A program made the translations under genes and the position numbers. This document shows, piece by piece, positions 45,321 through 54,533 of a DNA stretch of 64,000 nucleotides (position 1 is the first letter of the stretch; every line of letters starts with the position of its first letter). The stretch is from CAUPWF01 sp044425815 (GTDB taxonomy: Bacteria > Bacillota > Clostridia > Lachnospirales > Lachnospiraceae). Below the pieces are notes generated by a model. That model saw nothing but the letters and a program-made list of their open reading frames with translations. It was not told the origin of the DNA and made no database searches. The DNA is taken from contig JAWXVA010000002.1 in NCBI GenBank assembly GCA_044425815.1, forward strand, positions 39,897-103,896, read 5' to 3'.

Positions 45321-46757
45321 TTATAAATTTTCGTATAATTTCTCATATTCTTTAGCTGAGCGTTTCCACGAGAAGTCTGCCTTCATCGCTTGTTCTACGA
45401 TTTTATTCCACTCTCTTTTCTTATCATAGTATATTTGCTCTGCATATCGAATAGTAGCCATCATTTCATGTGCGTTGTAATTCATAAAGCTAAATCCTGT
45501 ACCTTCTTTTGTATACTCGTTATAAGGTACAACTGTATCTTTTAGCCCCCCTGTTTCTCGTACAATCGGTAAAGTTCCATAGCGTAAACTCATTAACTGA
45601 CTGAGTCCACAAGGTTCAAACAATGAAGGCATCAAGAATGCATCACAGGATGCATAAATTTTATGAGACATCGCTTCTGAATAATAGATATTCGCTGAGA
45701 ATTTATCAGGATATTTCCAAGCATAATGTCTAAACATATTCTCATATTTTTCTTCACCTGTTCCTAATACTACAAACTGTATATTGTCCTGGCACAATTC
45801 ATCTAAAACATATGCTATCAAGTCTACACCTTTTTGATCTGTCAATCGCGATACAACTCCGACCATCATGATACGCTTGTCCTGAACAAGTCCTAATTCT
45901 TCTTGTAATGCCATTTTATTCTTTATCTTATCTTTTCTAAATGTATCTATAGTAAATCTTTTTGCAATCATATCATCTTCAGCAGGATCAAACTCTTCAT
46001 AATCTATCCCATTTACAATTCCTGTCAAGACATTACTTCTTGCGCACATTAATCCATCAAGTTTTTCTCCATAAAATGGTGTTTTAATTTCTTCTGCGTA
46101 AGAATTACTAACAGTTGTAACTTTATCTGAATATACAATACCACCTTTTAAGTAATTTGCATCTTCATAAGTCGTCAATTTATCTGGAACAAAGTAGTAA
46201 TCTGGTAACCCTGAAATATCTTGTACTACTTTTGCATCCCAAGTTCCTTGGAATTTCAAATTATGTATTGTCATCACTGTCTTAATATCTCGATAAAACT
46301 CTCCGCCATATCGGAAGTTATCCAAAAATACTGGAACTAAACCAGATTGCCAATCGTGGCAGTGAATTACGTCAGGTTTAAAATCAATAATTGGTAACAT
46401 GCTTAATGCTGCTCTCGAAAAAAATGCAAACTTCTCAATGTCTTCGTAAATATTTCCGTAAGGTTGAAATCCCTTGAAATAAAATTCATTATCCACAAAA
46501 TAGAATGTCACACCATCTATCTGCGTTTCTTGTATTCCTACATATTGGCTTCTCCATCCTAATTCCATATAAAAGTGTGTTTTATACTCTAACACGTCCA
46601 TATATTGTGATTTCATGCAAGTGTATTTAGGCAGAACTACTCTAACGTCATAATTTTCATGGTCATAATACTTTGGTAGGGTTCCAACTACGTCTGCTAA
46701 ACCTCCTGTTTTAATAAACGGAACTGCTTCTGAAGCTACAAATAATATCTTTTTCAT
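45321..46757 (-). CDS. glgA: Glycogen synthase
   Basis: The enzyme elongates glycogen from ADP-glucose. It is 478 residues from the ATG at 46757 (GGAGG upstream). The N-terminal KKILFVASEAVPFIKTGGLADV (partly quoted, residues 2-23) contains the KxGGL nucleotide motif, and the GT5 domain shows TIHNLKFQG near residue 144 and PSLFEPCGLSQLMSLRYGT near 375. Many spore formers store glycogen before sporulation, and this gene lies right after spo0A. No other glg gene is in the window. Confidence 0.95.
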   Translation of the reverse strand: MKKILFVASEAVPFIKTGGLADVVGTLPKYYDHENYDVRVVLPKYTCMKSQYMDVLEYKTHFYMELGWRSQYVGIQETQIDGVTFYFVDNEFYFKGFQPYGNIYEDIEKFAFFSRAALSMLPIIDFKPDVIHCHDWQSGLVPVFLDNFRYGGEFYRDIKTVMTIHNLKFQGTWDAKVVQDISGLPDYYFVPDKLTTYEDANYLKGGIVYSDKVTTVSNSYAEEIKTPFYGEKLDGLMCARSNVLTGIVNGIDYEEFDPAEDDMIAKRFTIDTFRKDKIKNKMALQEELGLVQDKRIMMVGVVSRLTDQKGVDLIAYVLDELCQDNIQFVVLGTGEEKYENMFRHYAWKYPDKFSANIYYSEAMSHKIYASCDAFLMPSLFEPCGLSQLMSLRYGTLPIVRETGGLKDTVVPYNEYTKEGTGFSFMNYNAHEMMATIRYAEQIYYDKKREWNKIVEQAMKADFSWKRSAKEYEKLYENL

Positions 46758-46841
46758 AAAATATCCTCCACTCATCTTATAGTGACTATTTATTATTATT
46801 CCTCCACATTATTATACTTTATTTTTTAACTATTGAAAAGC

Positions 46842-47630
46842 TTATCTTTTCTTATTATACTTCAAACGTATCGTATCTGCTATCAAAGCAATAAATTCCG
46901 AATTTGTTGGTTTACCTTTTCCTGTACTTATTGTATAACCGAACAATTCATCGATTGTATCTAACTTCCCCCTACTCCATGCAACTTCAATCGCATGTCG
47001 AATTGCTCGTTCGACTCTACTTGCGGTGGTCTGATTTTTTTTAGCCACTGTCGGATATAAGACTTTTGTAATTGCATTTAATACATCTATGTCGTCCACT
47101 GCCATCAAAATCGCATCTCGCAAATAATGATACCCTTTAATATGCGCTGGAATTCCTATTTCATGTAACATAGTTGTTACATATTTTTCCAATTGTTCTT
47201 CTAAATTTTGTACCTGTTGTGGTGTTCTGAGTCCTTCTTTAAATGGTTCATAAGATTTTCGTACACTTTTGATTCTATTAATTATACTTTGATTATTAAA
47301 AGGTTTCATTATGTAGTAATTCGCCCCTCTTTTAAATGCATCTTCTGTAATATTTTCTTGTCCTACTGCTGTTATAACGATAAAATCAGGCTGTTTTGAC
47401 ATGGTCATATCTCGTTTGACACAATCCATCACCATTAATCCATCCATTCGTGGCATAATTAAATCTAACAAAACTACATCTGGTTGTTTATTTTTAATAA
47501 TTTGACACATATCCTCTCCATTATTTGCTTTTCCAACTAGCGTAAGTTCAGTGTCATTATCAATAATTTCGCTAAGTACTTCCAACATTCTCTCATTATC
47601 ATCTGCAATTGCAACATTTAGATGCTCCAT
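46842..47630 (-). CDS. spo0A: Sporulation master regulator Spo0A
   Basis: Spo0A is the response regulator that starts sporulation. The receiver domain (1-125) has its phosphorylated Asp in VVLLDLIMPRMDG near residue 56. The DNA-binding domain (about 150-262) contains the nearly invariant ERAIRHAIEVAWSRG and GYTISTGKGKPTNSEFIA segments. It is 262 residues. AGGAGGAGG precedes the start. The upstream region holds three 0A boxes and a promoter, pointing to self-activation. spoIVB and recN, often upstream of spo0A, are absent here. Confidence 0.97.
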   Translation of the reverse strand: MEHLNVAIADDNERMLEVLSEIIDNDTELTLVGKANNGEDMCQIIKNKQPDVVLLDLIMPRMDGLMVMDCVKRDMTMSKQPDFIVITAVGQENITEDAFKRGANYYIMKPFNNQSIINRIKSVRKSYEPFKEGLRTPQQVQNLEEQLEKYVTTMLHEIGIPAHIKGYHYLRDAILMAVDDIDVLNAITKVLYPTVAKKNQTTASRVERAIRHAIEVAWSRGKLDTIDELFGYTISTGKGKPTNSEFIALIADTIRLKYNKKR

Positions 47631-47668
47631 CTAGCCCCTCCTCCTCTACATTTCTTCACCACAACTTT

Positions 47669-47774
47669 ATTATATAGATAGGGATTTCGAACTGCAAGTT
47701 GAATTGTAGACAATTTTTCGACAATTAATCTTCCACCTGTCGAATTGGAGGTTTTTTGAATACTATTTTCGACA
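47669..47774 (-). promoter_or_regulatory. spo0A promoter with three 0A boxes
   Basis: TATAAT on the minus strand (47669-47674) and TTGCAG (47692-47697) are 17 bp apart. Three perfect copies of the Spo0A box TGTCGAA (either orientation) lie upstream at 47717-47723, 47738-47744 and 47768-47774, about 55-110 bp before the likely start. A one-mismatch copy (TTCGAA core) lies in the promoter spacer. This matches Spo0A-controlled autoactivation. Confidence 0.75.
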
Positions 47775-47921
47775 TTTTTATAATGTTCAATAATATCAAC
47801 GATAATTTTATATAACCACTCTCTGTATACAAGATTTAAAAATTAGTGTACAATAAACAGCGTAAATAATAAAACGAACGACAAATTTTGAACACCAATC
47901 CTTATCGATTAAAGGAGTATT

Positions 47922-49406
47922 ATGACAAATCATTTATTAAATAATATTATTACAAATTGTGAGTTGAGACAAAGTCTTAGTCAACTTCGCCAAGAAATAA
48001 AACAGGATTCTATCAAATCCGAATTAAAGAAAGATATCAAAAATTATATTCCAGAATTCATTGAGTTGTTGAAGCATACCGATGCTAAAACTCGGAAAAA
48101 CACTGCCCTTTTAATGGGTGACTTAGGTATGTATGAATTTTTACCAGCTTTATTTGAAGGTTACAAAAACGAAAGTCAACGTTTTGTAAAAAGTTCCTAT
48201 TTAATAGCCCTTCAATGCTTCGATTGTAGTATCTACTTAGGCGAGCTAAAAGAGATATTAAATACGCTAACCATGACTCCTTTGAACACAGAAAATCAAA
48301 AACATATCCAAGAAGAAATTCGTGCATTAAGCAAATTACTCGTGCAAGAAGAAGGAATTTCTAACCATACATTTACAGGATTTCATTATCCTCTTGATTG
48401 CATTTTATTAACCAATAAACTGCACAAAGAATTACTTGAATGCGAAATTACAGATGGGGAAATCATTCCTTTTAGAGCTGGTGTTCGTGTAGTGACCGAA
48501 AATCTCAACACTTTACTGGATTTGCGCACCTATAGCGAGTTACTGTTTGTAATTCCTGGATTATCTACTTTATCTGCAGACCCGATTCATGCAGCTAAAA
48601 GCATTGTCTTATCCAACTTACTTCCAATGCTTAGAAATATCCATCAAGAAAAGACTCCATTCTATTTTCGAGTAGAATTAAAATCCAAATTGGCATTAGA
48701 TCAAAAAAGTCGATACGCAAAGTCCTTATCCAGTGAATTAGAGCGCCTTTCATCACGCTCTCTTATTAATTCCACTTCTAATTACGAAGTAGAGTTAAGA
48801 CTAATTGAAAACAAAACTGGTATGTTTAACATTTTGATTAAATTATTCACCATTCCTGATGAACGTTTTTCTTATAGAACAGAATCTATCGCAGCTAGTA
48901 TACGTCCTGTAAATGCTGCACAACTGGTAGCTCTTGCTGCTGATTATATGATTGAAGACTCGCGTACTTTAGATCCATTCTGTGGTGTGGGTACCATGCT
49001 GATAGAACGCCAAAAAGTGGTCAAAGGCAACACTTCGTACGGAATCGACTTTTATGCTCCAGCAATAGAAAAAGCTCGTATCAATACAGAGAATGCAGGG
49101 CAAATCATTCATTATATTAACCGAAACTTTTTTGATTTCACACACGAATATCCATTCGACGAAATTTTCACTAATATGCCATACAGCACTGGACATAAAT
49201 CCGAAGAAGAAATAGAAATGCTATACAAAGACTTTTTCCCGAAAGCAAGAGAAGTCCTTACACGTAGCGGAACAATTATTATGTATTCTCGCAATCCAGA
49301 ATTGGTACGCGAATTATCATTCTATTATAAATATAATATTACCAAAGCAATTGAAATAGTACCAAAGGAAAATAGCTGGTTATTTATTATACAATTTATC
49401 TTATAA
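47922..49406 (+). CDS. RNA methyltransferase with HEAT-like N-terminus
   Basis: This is a 494-residue protein. Residues 1-135 are helical and look like HEAT/ARM repeats. The middle is an RNA-binding-like region. From about residue 320 there is a Rossmann methyltransferase domain with DPFCGVGTMLIERQK (motif I) near residue 351 and the catalytic motif TNMPYSTG, of the N-PP-Y type that methylates exocyclic amines. It resembles the TrmG10/RlmL guanine-N2 methyltransferase group, but the N-terminus is unusual. GGAG precedes the ATG. It is divergent from spo0A and may share its region of 0A boxes. Confidence 0.78.
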   Translation: MTNHLLNNIITNCELRQSLSQLRQEIKQDSIKSELKKDIKNYIPEFIELLKHTDAKTRKNTALLMGDLGMYEFLPALFEGYKNESQRFVKSSYLIALQCFDCSIYLGELKEILNTLTMTPLNTENQKHIQEEIRALSKLLVQEEGISNHTFTGFHYPLDCILLTNKLHKELLECEITDGEIIPFRAGVRVVTENLNTLLDLRTYSELLFVIPGLSTLSADPIHAAKSIVLSNLLPMLRNIHQEKTPFYFRVELKSKLALDQKSRYAKSLSSELERLSSRSLINSTSNYEVELRLIENKTGMFNILIKLFTIPDERFSYRTESIAASIRPVNAAQLVALAADYMIEDSRTLDPFCGVGTMLIERQKVVKGNTSYGIDFYAPAIEKARINTENAGQIIHYINRNFFDFTHEYPFDEIFTNMPYSTGHKSEEEIEMLYKDFFPKAREVLTRSGTIIMYSRNPELVRELSFYYKYNITKAIEIVPKENSWLFIIQFIL

Positions 49407-49483
49407 CCATAAAAATAATTTCTTTATATAATGACTTAAACAAATGCTTTGATCTATTGCATAGGAATATATATAAACATGAA

Positions 49484-49507
49484 AAGAGCACTCTCGCGAG
49501 TGCTCTT
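49484..49507 (+). terminator. Terminator after the methyltransferase gene
   Basis: A perfect 10-bp stem (49484-49493 with 49498-49507) with a TCGC loop and a T-rich tail ends the plus-strand transcript. Confidence 0.8.
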
Positions 49508-49712
49508 CTCTATATTAAAAGGAAGGAGTTGATGCTTTCTAAGCATCGAATTTATCAAATCAAAGATTAAACTCATAATTTAGTAGGAATTATTTTCCTT
49601 GATTAAATACTATCACACTCTTCTATATATTCACCAGAAAATATTCGATAAATATTATAAAGAATAAATAAATTAAATCACAAGAATCACTTTCAAAGTT
49701 TACATTTCAAAC
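49508..49712. other. Intergenic region with a 12-codon reading frame and a hairpin
   Basis: No ordinary gene is seen in these 205 bases. GGAAGGAG lies just before an ATG at 49532 that opens a 12-codon frame to 49570 (MLSKHRIYQIKD). Its first codons lie in a small hairpin, GATGCTT/AAGCATC. Whether it is translated is unknown. The rest is AT-rich and shows no other structure. Confidence 0.3.
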
Positions 49713-50276
49713 TTATCTATCTTCTAGTTTTACATATTTATAGCAATTAAGAGCGTGGTCATTCATTATCCCTATCGCCTCTAAGTACGAGTAACAAGTG
49801 ACTGTGCCCATAAATTTAAATCCTCGTTTTTTAAGGTCTTTTGACACTTTGTCAGATAATTCATTGCGAGTTGTTACTCCATCAAATGGATTATAGACTA
49901 CTTTGTTACCAGTAAAATCCCATAAGTAGTTCGAAAAACTACCGAATTCCTCTACCACTTTTAAATAGGATTTTGCATTTTGAATTGTTGCAAGAATTTT
50001 AGCTTTATTGCGAACAATACCCTCATCTAACATAAGTTCTGAAATTTTATCATCATCATAATTCGCAATAATATCAGCGTTAAAATTATCAAATGCCTTT
50101 CGAAAATTCTCACGCTTTTTTAATATTAAAAGCCAAGATAAACCACAATGAAAACTTTCTAGTATAAACATCTCAAAGAGGTGTTCATCATTATAAGATG
50201 GCACACCCCATTCGTTATCATGGTATTTAATATAAATTTCAGAGCTTTCGAGATTTTTCCAGTGACATCTTTCCAT
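49713..50276 (-). CDS. tag: DNA-3-methyladenine glycosylase I
   Basis: The enzyme removes 3-methyladenine from alkylated DNA. The protein is 187 residues. The zinc-binding start MERCHW, the YHDNEWGVP motif near residue 18, the SWLLILKKRENFRKAF segment near 47 and the C-terminal HALNCYKY carry the Cys/His ligands and the base-binding pocket. It lies after rlmD, 46 bp away, and may be on the same transcript. Confidence 0.95.
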   Translation of the reverse strand: MERCHWKNLESSEIYIKYHDNEWGVPSYNDEHLFEMFILESFHCGLSWLLILKKRENFRKAFDNFNADIIANYDDDKISELMLDEGIVRNKAKILATIQNAKSYLKVVEEFGSFSNYLWDFTGNKVVYNPFDGVTTRNELSDKVSKDLKKRGFKFMGTVTCYSYLEAIGIMNDHALNCYKYVKLEDR

Positions 50277-50322
50277 ATTCTAAAACCTTTCTTGCTTGAT
50301 TCTCACGTGTTTTCGCACTTTC

Positions 50323-51687
50323 CTATTTCACCTTTGACATCAAACATACCGTCTCAACATGCACCGTCATCGGAAATTGATCAACCGCTACCACTCTTTC
50401 GACCTTATATCCTTTTGCCTGTAGCGTTATCAAATCTCGTGCCAGACTAGTTGGCTTGCAGCTCACGTAAATCATTCGTTCCACGCCAAAATCTATTATT
50501 TTATCAAGGGCTTTTGGATGTATTCCATCTCGTGGTGGATCAAGAACTATTAAATCTGGAACTTCCTGTAAGTCGTCAATTACCTTAAGTACATCACCCG
50601 CATGGAAGAAGCAATTATGAAGGCCATTTAGTTCTGCATTCATTTTTGCAGCTTCTACTGCTTCTTCTACAATTTCTACTCCCACGATTTTCCTGGCTAC
50701 TGGTGCTAATATCTGAGCTATTGTTCCAGTCCCACTATATAAATCAAAGATTGTTTTATCGTTGGTATCTCCTATGTATTCTCGAGCCGTCTCATACAAT
50801 ACTTCCGCACCTAAAGAATTGGTCTGGAAGAATGAAAATGGCGTAATTTTAAAGTCTAGACCTAGTAACTGTTCTGTGAAATAGTCTTGTCCATAGAGAA
50901 TTACCGTTCCTTCGTCTTTGACTACATCTGCCACACTATCATTAATTGTGTGTAAAATGCCTACAATTTTTCCTTTTAATTCTAAACCTAGCAATAATTT
51001 TTTCCATTCATCATTGATTAATTCACCTTGAGAGCTTGTAATTAAATCAATCAATATTTCTTCTGTTTTCACACCTTTTCGTACTAGTAAATGACGAAGA
51101 AATCCTTCATGACGCATTTTATGAAAATAGGTAGCATTTTGCGATTGGAAATATTCTAATGTAGTTTTTAAAATCGCTCGATAATCACTATCTATTATTT
51201 CACATTCTGTTACGGATACAATGTCATGAAAACTTCCTCTTTTGTGCATCCCTAATGATAAGGGACCACTTTTATATTCATCTCCGAAAGAAAATTCCAT
51301 CTTATTGCGATATTCTTTTACAACTGGACTACTTTTGATTCCTTCAAACACATATGGTTCCGTAATCACTTCATCAATAAGGACTTTTACTTGTGATTCC
51401 TTCAACTTTAACTGTTCTTCATATGGTAAATTCTGATAGGTACAACCCCCACACTGTCCAAAGTGTGGACAGGATGCTTGTATCTCATTCGGTGCTGGTT
51501 TTAACACTTCTAACACACGTCCTTCAGCTTTATCTTTACGCACTTTGTTTACAGATATCTTCACTTCTTGTCCTACTAATGCGTTCTTGATATGCACTAA
51601 CTTTTCTTCGCCTTCTACACGTGCAATCGCCTTATTAGGAAAGTTTAATTTTTCAACTATTCCTTCGTACACTTTACCTTTTTTCAT
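50323..51687 (-). CDS. rlmD: 23S rRNA (uracil-C5)-methyltransferase, RlmD-like
   Basis: The enzyme makes 5-methyluridine in 23S rRNA. The 454 residues contain an N-terminal TRAM domain (1-60), the iron-sulfur set CPHFGQCGGC near residues 73-82, a SAM motif FDLYSGTGTI near 314, and the active-site segments VLDPPRDGIHPKAL and YVSCKPTSLARDL near 377 and 401. The family is TrmA/RumA; some members act on tRNA U54 instead, so the exact target is an inference. AAGAGG precedes the ATG. Confidence 0.9.
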   Translation of the reverse strand: MKKGKVYEGIVEKLNFPNKAIARVEGEEKLVHIKNALVGQEVKISVNKVRKDKAEGRVLEVLKPAPNEIQASCPHFGQCGGCTYQNLPYEEQLKLKESQVKVLIDEVITEPYVFEGIKSSPVVKEYRNKMEFSFGDEYKSGPLSLGMHKRGSFHDIVSVTECEIIDSDYRAILKTTLEYFQSQNATYFHKMRHEGFLRHLLVRKGVKTEEILIDLITSSQGELINDEWKKLLLGLELKGKIVGILHTINDSVADVVKDEGTVILYGQDYFTEQLLGLDFKITPFSFFQTNSLGAEVLYETAREYIGDTNDKTIFDLYSGTGTIAQILAPVARKIVGVEIVEEAVEAAKMNAELNGLHNCFFHAGDVLKVIDDLQEVPDLIVLDPPRDGIHPKALDKIIDFGVERMIYVSCKPTSLARDLITLQAKGYKVERVVAVDQFPMTVHVETVCLMSKVK

Positions 51688-51754
51688 CTAATACCTCTTT
51701 ATTGAATTATATTATCTAGTTCCTATATAACAACGAACACTAAAATTAAATCGC

Positions 51755-51784
51755 ATAAAAAGAAGAAGCTTTCGCTCCTCCTTC
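51755..51784 (-). terminator. Terminator after the 79-residue gene
   Basis: On the minus strand an AGGAGGAGC-GAAA-GCTTCTTCT stem (two G-T pairs, GNRA loop) is followed by TTTTT. It separates the acidic-tail gene from rlmD. Confidence 0.75.
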
Positions 51785-51824
51785 CTATCACAAGCATTCA
51801 CTCATATTATAATCATTATATATC

Positions 51825-52064
51825 TTATACTTCATCGCTACCATCAAAGAAATCTTCTTCAAACTCATCTTCGAAGTCATCTTCAAAATAGTCTGGTGTC
51901 AAAAAGTGATAAACTGCATATGCAATCCCTGCAACTGCTGCTACTGTTCCTATCACTGCTAATACCCATAATATCGTCGTCTTAGCTTTTTCATCTTCTC
52001 TTTGGCTTAATATTTCACTTAACTTTGATGTTGTAATTAACTCTTCCAACTTCTCTCTACTCAT
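51825..52064 (-). CDS. Small membrane protein with acidic tail
   Basis: No family is recognised. The 79-residue protein has a helical, basic-acidic N-terminus (residues 1-28), one membrane helix (ILWVLAVIGTVAAVAGIAYAVY, about 31-52), and a highly acidic tail with 15 Asp/Glu among the last 23 residues. The acidic part would face the cytoplasm or the wall, depending on topology. It follows pcrA by 56 bp and is probably co-transcribed. It is well behaved as a gene: a ribosome site, full codons and a terminator after it. Confidence 0.72.
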   Translation of the reverse strand: MSREKLEELITTSKLSEILSQREDEKAKTTILWVLAVIGTVAAVAGIAYAVYHFLTPDYFEDDFEDEFEEDFFDGSDEV

Positions 52065-52120
52065 AATTAATCACTGCCTTTCTGCTAATAATATTTACGT
52101 GTATTCATTTAATAAGTATA

Positions 52121-54340
52121 TCAAATCTTCTGTAATTTTGCAAACATAGCAAACATTTTTTTCGTTCCAACATGGTCAAAATTTACTGTCACCTCATAAT
52201 CTCGACCACCTTCTGTAATCCCAACTACGATTCCCTCGCCAAACTTCATATGTCGTACACGATCTCCTACATCATATCCTGGTCCTTTTCCACCTGCGAC
52301 TGTAAATTGTTGTTTCTCCGTCTTTGCAAATGCCTTTGTTCGAAATGCCTGCTTTGCTTCAATGTAGGTATTTTGCTTTTGAGCATCATTATCATCTTTT
52401 TTAATTAATTCCCCGGAATCTATGAGATATACTGGTATTTCCTTTAAAAATCTAGACAATTTATTGTACTGCATCTCTCCGCGAACCATACGCCGTCTTG
52501 CACTTGTAAGTGTTAATTCTTCCCTAGCTCTTGTAATTCCTACGTAACATAATCTACGTTCTTCTTCCACTTCCGTCGGATCGTCAGAAGTAATACACAT
52601 ATAACTTGGAAACATTCCATCTTCCATTCCAGCTAAATACACATTTGGAAATTCCAACCCTTTTGCACTGTGTAGTGTCATCAAAACCACATAATCTACT
52701 TCTTCCTCTAGGCTATCAATATCCGCTACTAATGCCACTTCTTCAAGAAATCCACTTAAGGTTACTCGTTCCTCTTCACAGTTTTCCTCATACGCAATGA
52801 TTTTACTCATAAATTCTTCAATATTTTCAATACGAGCTTTTGATTCGTCATCATTCTCTTCTTGAAGTCTTTCTACATAACCTGTTAAGTCAATGATTTC
52901 TTGCATCAGTTGAGACAAACTCATGGTGTCTACTAAACTTTTAATATGTTGAATCATCGCCACAAATGATTCTAATTTCACTAGACCTCTTCCAATACCA
53001 GGTATCATATCTGCAGTCAATAAAGCTTCATAGAAATCTACGCCTCGTTCCACTGCCGATTCTTGCACACGATTGATACTAGTCAGCCCTATCCCTCGTG
53101 TCGGTACATTAATAATTCTACGAACTGCAAGATCATCTTTTCCATTATCTACCGTTTTTAAATATGCTAATAAATCTTTGATTTCTCTTCTCGAATAGAA
53201 ATTCACTCCACCAACGATTTTATATGGAATATTTAGCATAACCAACTTTTCTTCAAAAATTCGTGACTGTGCATTTGTTCGATAAAGTATAGCGCAATCT
53301 CTGTAGCTACCACCGTTTTCAACTGACTCCTTAATGTTTCTTGCTACGTAATCTGCTTCATCATATCCCGAGTCAAATTGTTTGAATTTAATCTTATTTC
53401 CTTCTCCATTTTCTGTCCATAAACTCTTCTCTTTACGACCTTGATTATGCCGAATCACTGCATTTGCTGCATCTAAAATAGTGCTAGTTGATCTGTAATT
53501 TTGCTCTAATTTAATGATTTTTGCATTATTAAATTCTTTTTCAAAATTCAATATATTGTAGATATTTGCTCCTCTAAATTTATAAATGGATTGGTCATCA
53601 TCACCAACTACGCATAAATTCTGGTATTTGGAAGCCAGAATACTAATTAATTTAAACTGAACCGTATTAGTATCTTGATATTCATCAACCATGATATATC
53701 GAAATCTATCTTGATAATATTCTAATATTTCTTGATTATGTTGAAATAATTCTACTGTTTTCACTAATAAGTCATCAAAATCCAACGCATTATTTGCCTT
53801 AAGTTGCTTTTCATACTCTTTATAAGCTTCTGCAATCTTTTTCTTGGAAAAATCGCCCATGACATTCATTTCATATTCAGCTGAGGTGATCATCTCGTTC
53901 TTTGCAGAAGATATAGCACCTAATATTGCCCGTTCCTTATGAATCTTTGTATCTATTTGAAGCGTCTTACATACGTCTTTCATCAATGTTTTTTGATCAT
54001 CCGAATCATAAATCGTAAAATTCGTATCATAACCCAACTGATCAATATGCCTACGTAAAATACGTACACAAGTAGAGTGAAATGTGCTTACCCATATACT
54101 TTCTGATCCGAATCCAACAATCTCATCTACACGCTCTCGCATCTCTCCTGCAGCTTTATTGGTAAAAGTAATCGCTAAAACATTCCAAGGATTCACATTT
54201 TTTTCTTCTATAAGGTAAGCGATCCTGTGCGTTAACACCCTAGTTTTTCCTGAACCAGCACCTGCCAGAATCAGCAATGGCCCCTCCGTATGTAATACCG
54301 CCTCTTTTTGTTCTTTGTTTAACGTATCATATATGCTCAT
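52121..54340 (-). CDS. pcrA: ATP-dependent DNA helicase PcrA/UvrD
   Basis: This 739-residue SF1A helicase acts in repair and replication restart. Walker A GAGSGKTRVLTHR is near residues 27-39, Walker B VDEYQDTN near 222, the QxxR-type motif VVGDDDQSIYKFRGA near 245, and LMTLHSAKGLEFPNVYLAGME near 552 is motif V/VI related. The C-terminal Tudor-like segment around GDRVRHMKFGEGIVV is typical of PcrA in Gram-positives. Neighbours do not suggest a special role. Confidence 0.96.
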   Translation of the reverse strand: MSIYDTLNKEQKEAVLHTEGPLLILAGAGSGKTRVLTHRIAYLIEEKNVNPWNVLAITFTNKAAGEMRERVDEIVGFGSESIWVSTFHSTCVRILRRHIDQLGYDTNFTIYDSDDQKTLMKDVCKTLQIDTKIHKERAILGAISSAKNEMITSAEYEMNVMGDFSKKKIAEAYKEYEKQLKANNALDFDDLLVKTVELFQHNQEILEYYQDRFRYIMVDEYQDTNTVQFKLISILASKYQNLCVVGDDDQSIYKFRGANIYNILNFEKEFNNAKIIKLEQNYRSTSTILDAANAVIRHNQGRKEKSLWTENGEGNKIKFKQFDSGYDEADYVARNIKESVENGGSYRDCAILYRTNAQSRIFEEKLVMLNIPYKIVGGVNFYSRREIKDLLAYLKTVDNGKDDLAVRRIINVPTRGIGLTSINRVQESAVERGVDFYEALLTADMIPGIGRGLVKLESFVAMIQHIKSLVDTMSLSQLMQEIIDLTGYVERLQEENDDESKARIENIEEFMSKIIAYEENCEEERVTLSGFLEEVALVADIDSLEEEVDYVVLMTLHSAKGLEFPNVYLAGMEDGMFPSYMCITSDDPTEVEEERRLCYVGITRAREELTLTSARRRMVRGEMQYNKLSRFLKEIPVYLIDSGELIKKDDNDAQKQNTYIEAKQAFRTKAFAKTEKQQFTVAGGKGPGYDVGDRVRHMKFGEGIVVGITEGGRDYEVTVNFDHVGTKKMFAMFAKLQKI

Positions 54341-54484
54341 TTATTTTTTATCCTCTTTCATAATCCATTCACTAACTGTAGTTATACTCACGTAAGAAGT
54401 ATTATATTACATAATATAACTTGTGTCTACGTTTGCAAATATATCTTTATTGCTTTAGTCTACCATTTTATACGTATATATTCC

Positions 54485-54513
54485 TTTACAAGTAGTCTTG
54501 AAAACTATATAAT
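54485..54513 (+). promoter_or_regulatory. Promoter of the DUF1836 gene
   Basis: On the plus strand TTTACA (54485-54490) and TATAAT (54508-54513) are 17 bp apart: a strong sigma-A-type promoter. It lies 20-50 bp upstream of the gene. Confidence 0.75.
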
Positions 54514-54533
54514 GATGGTATCGAGGTGATAAT

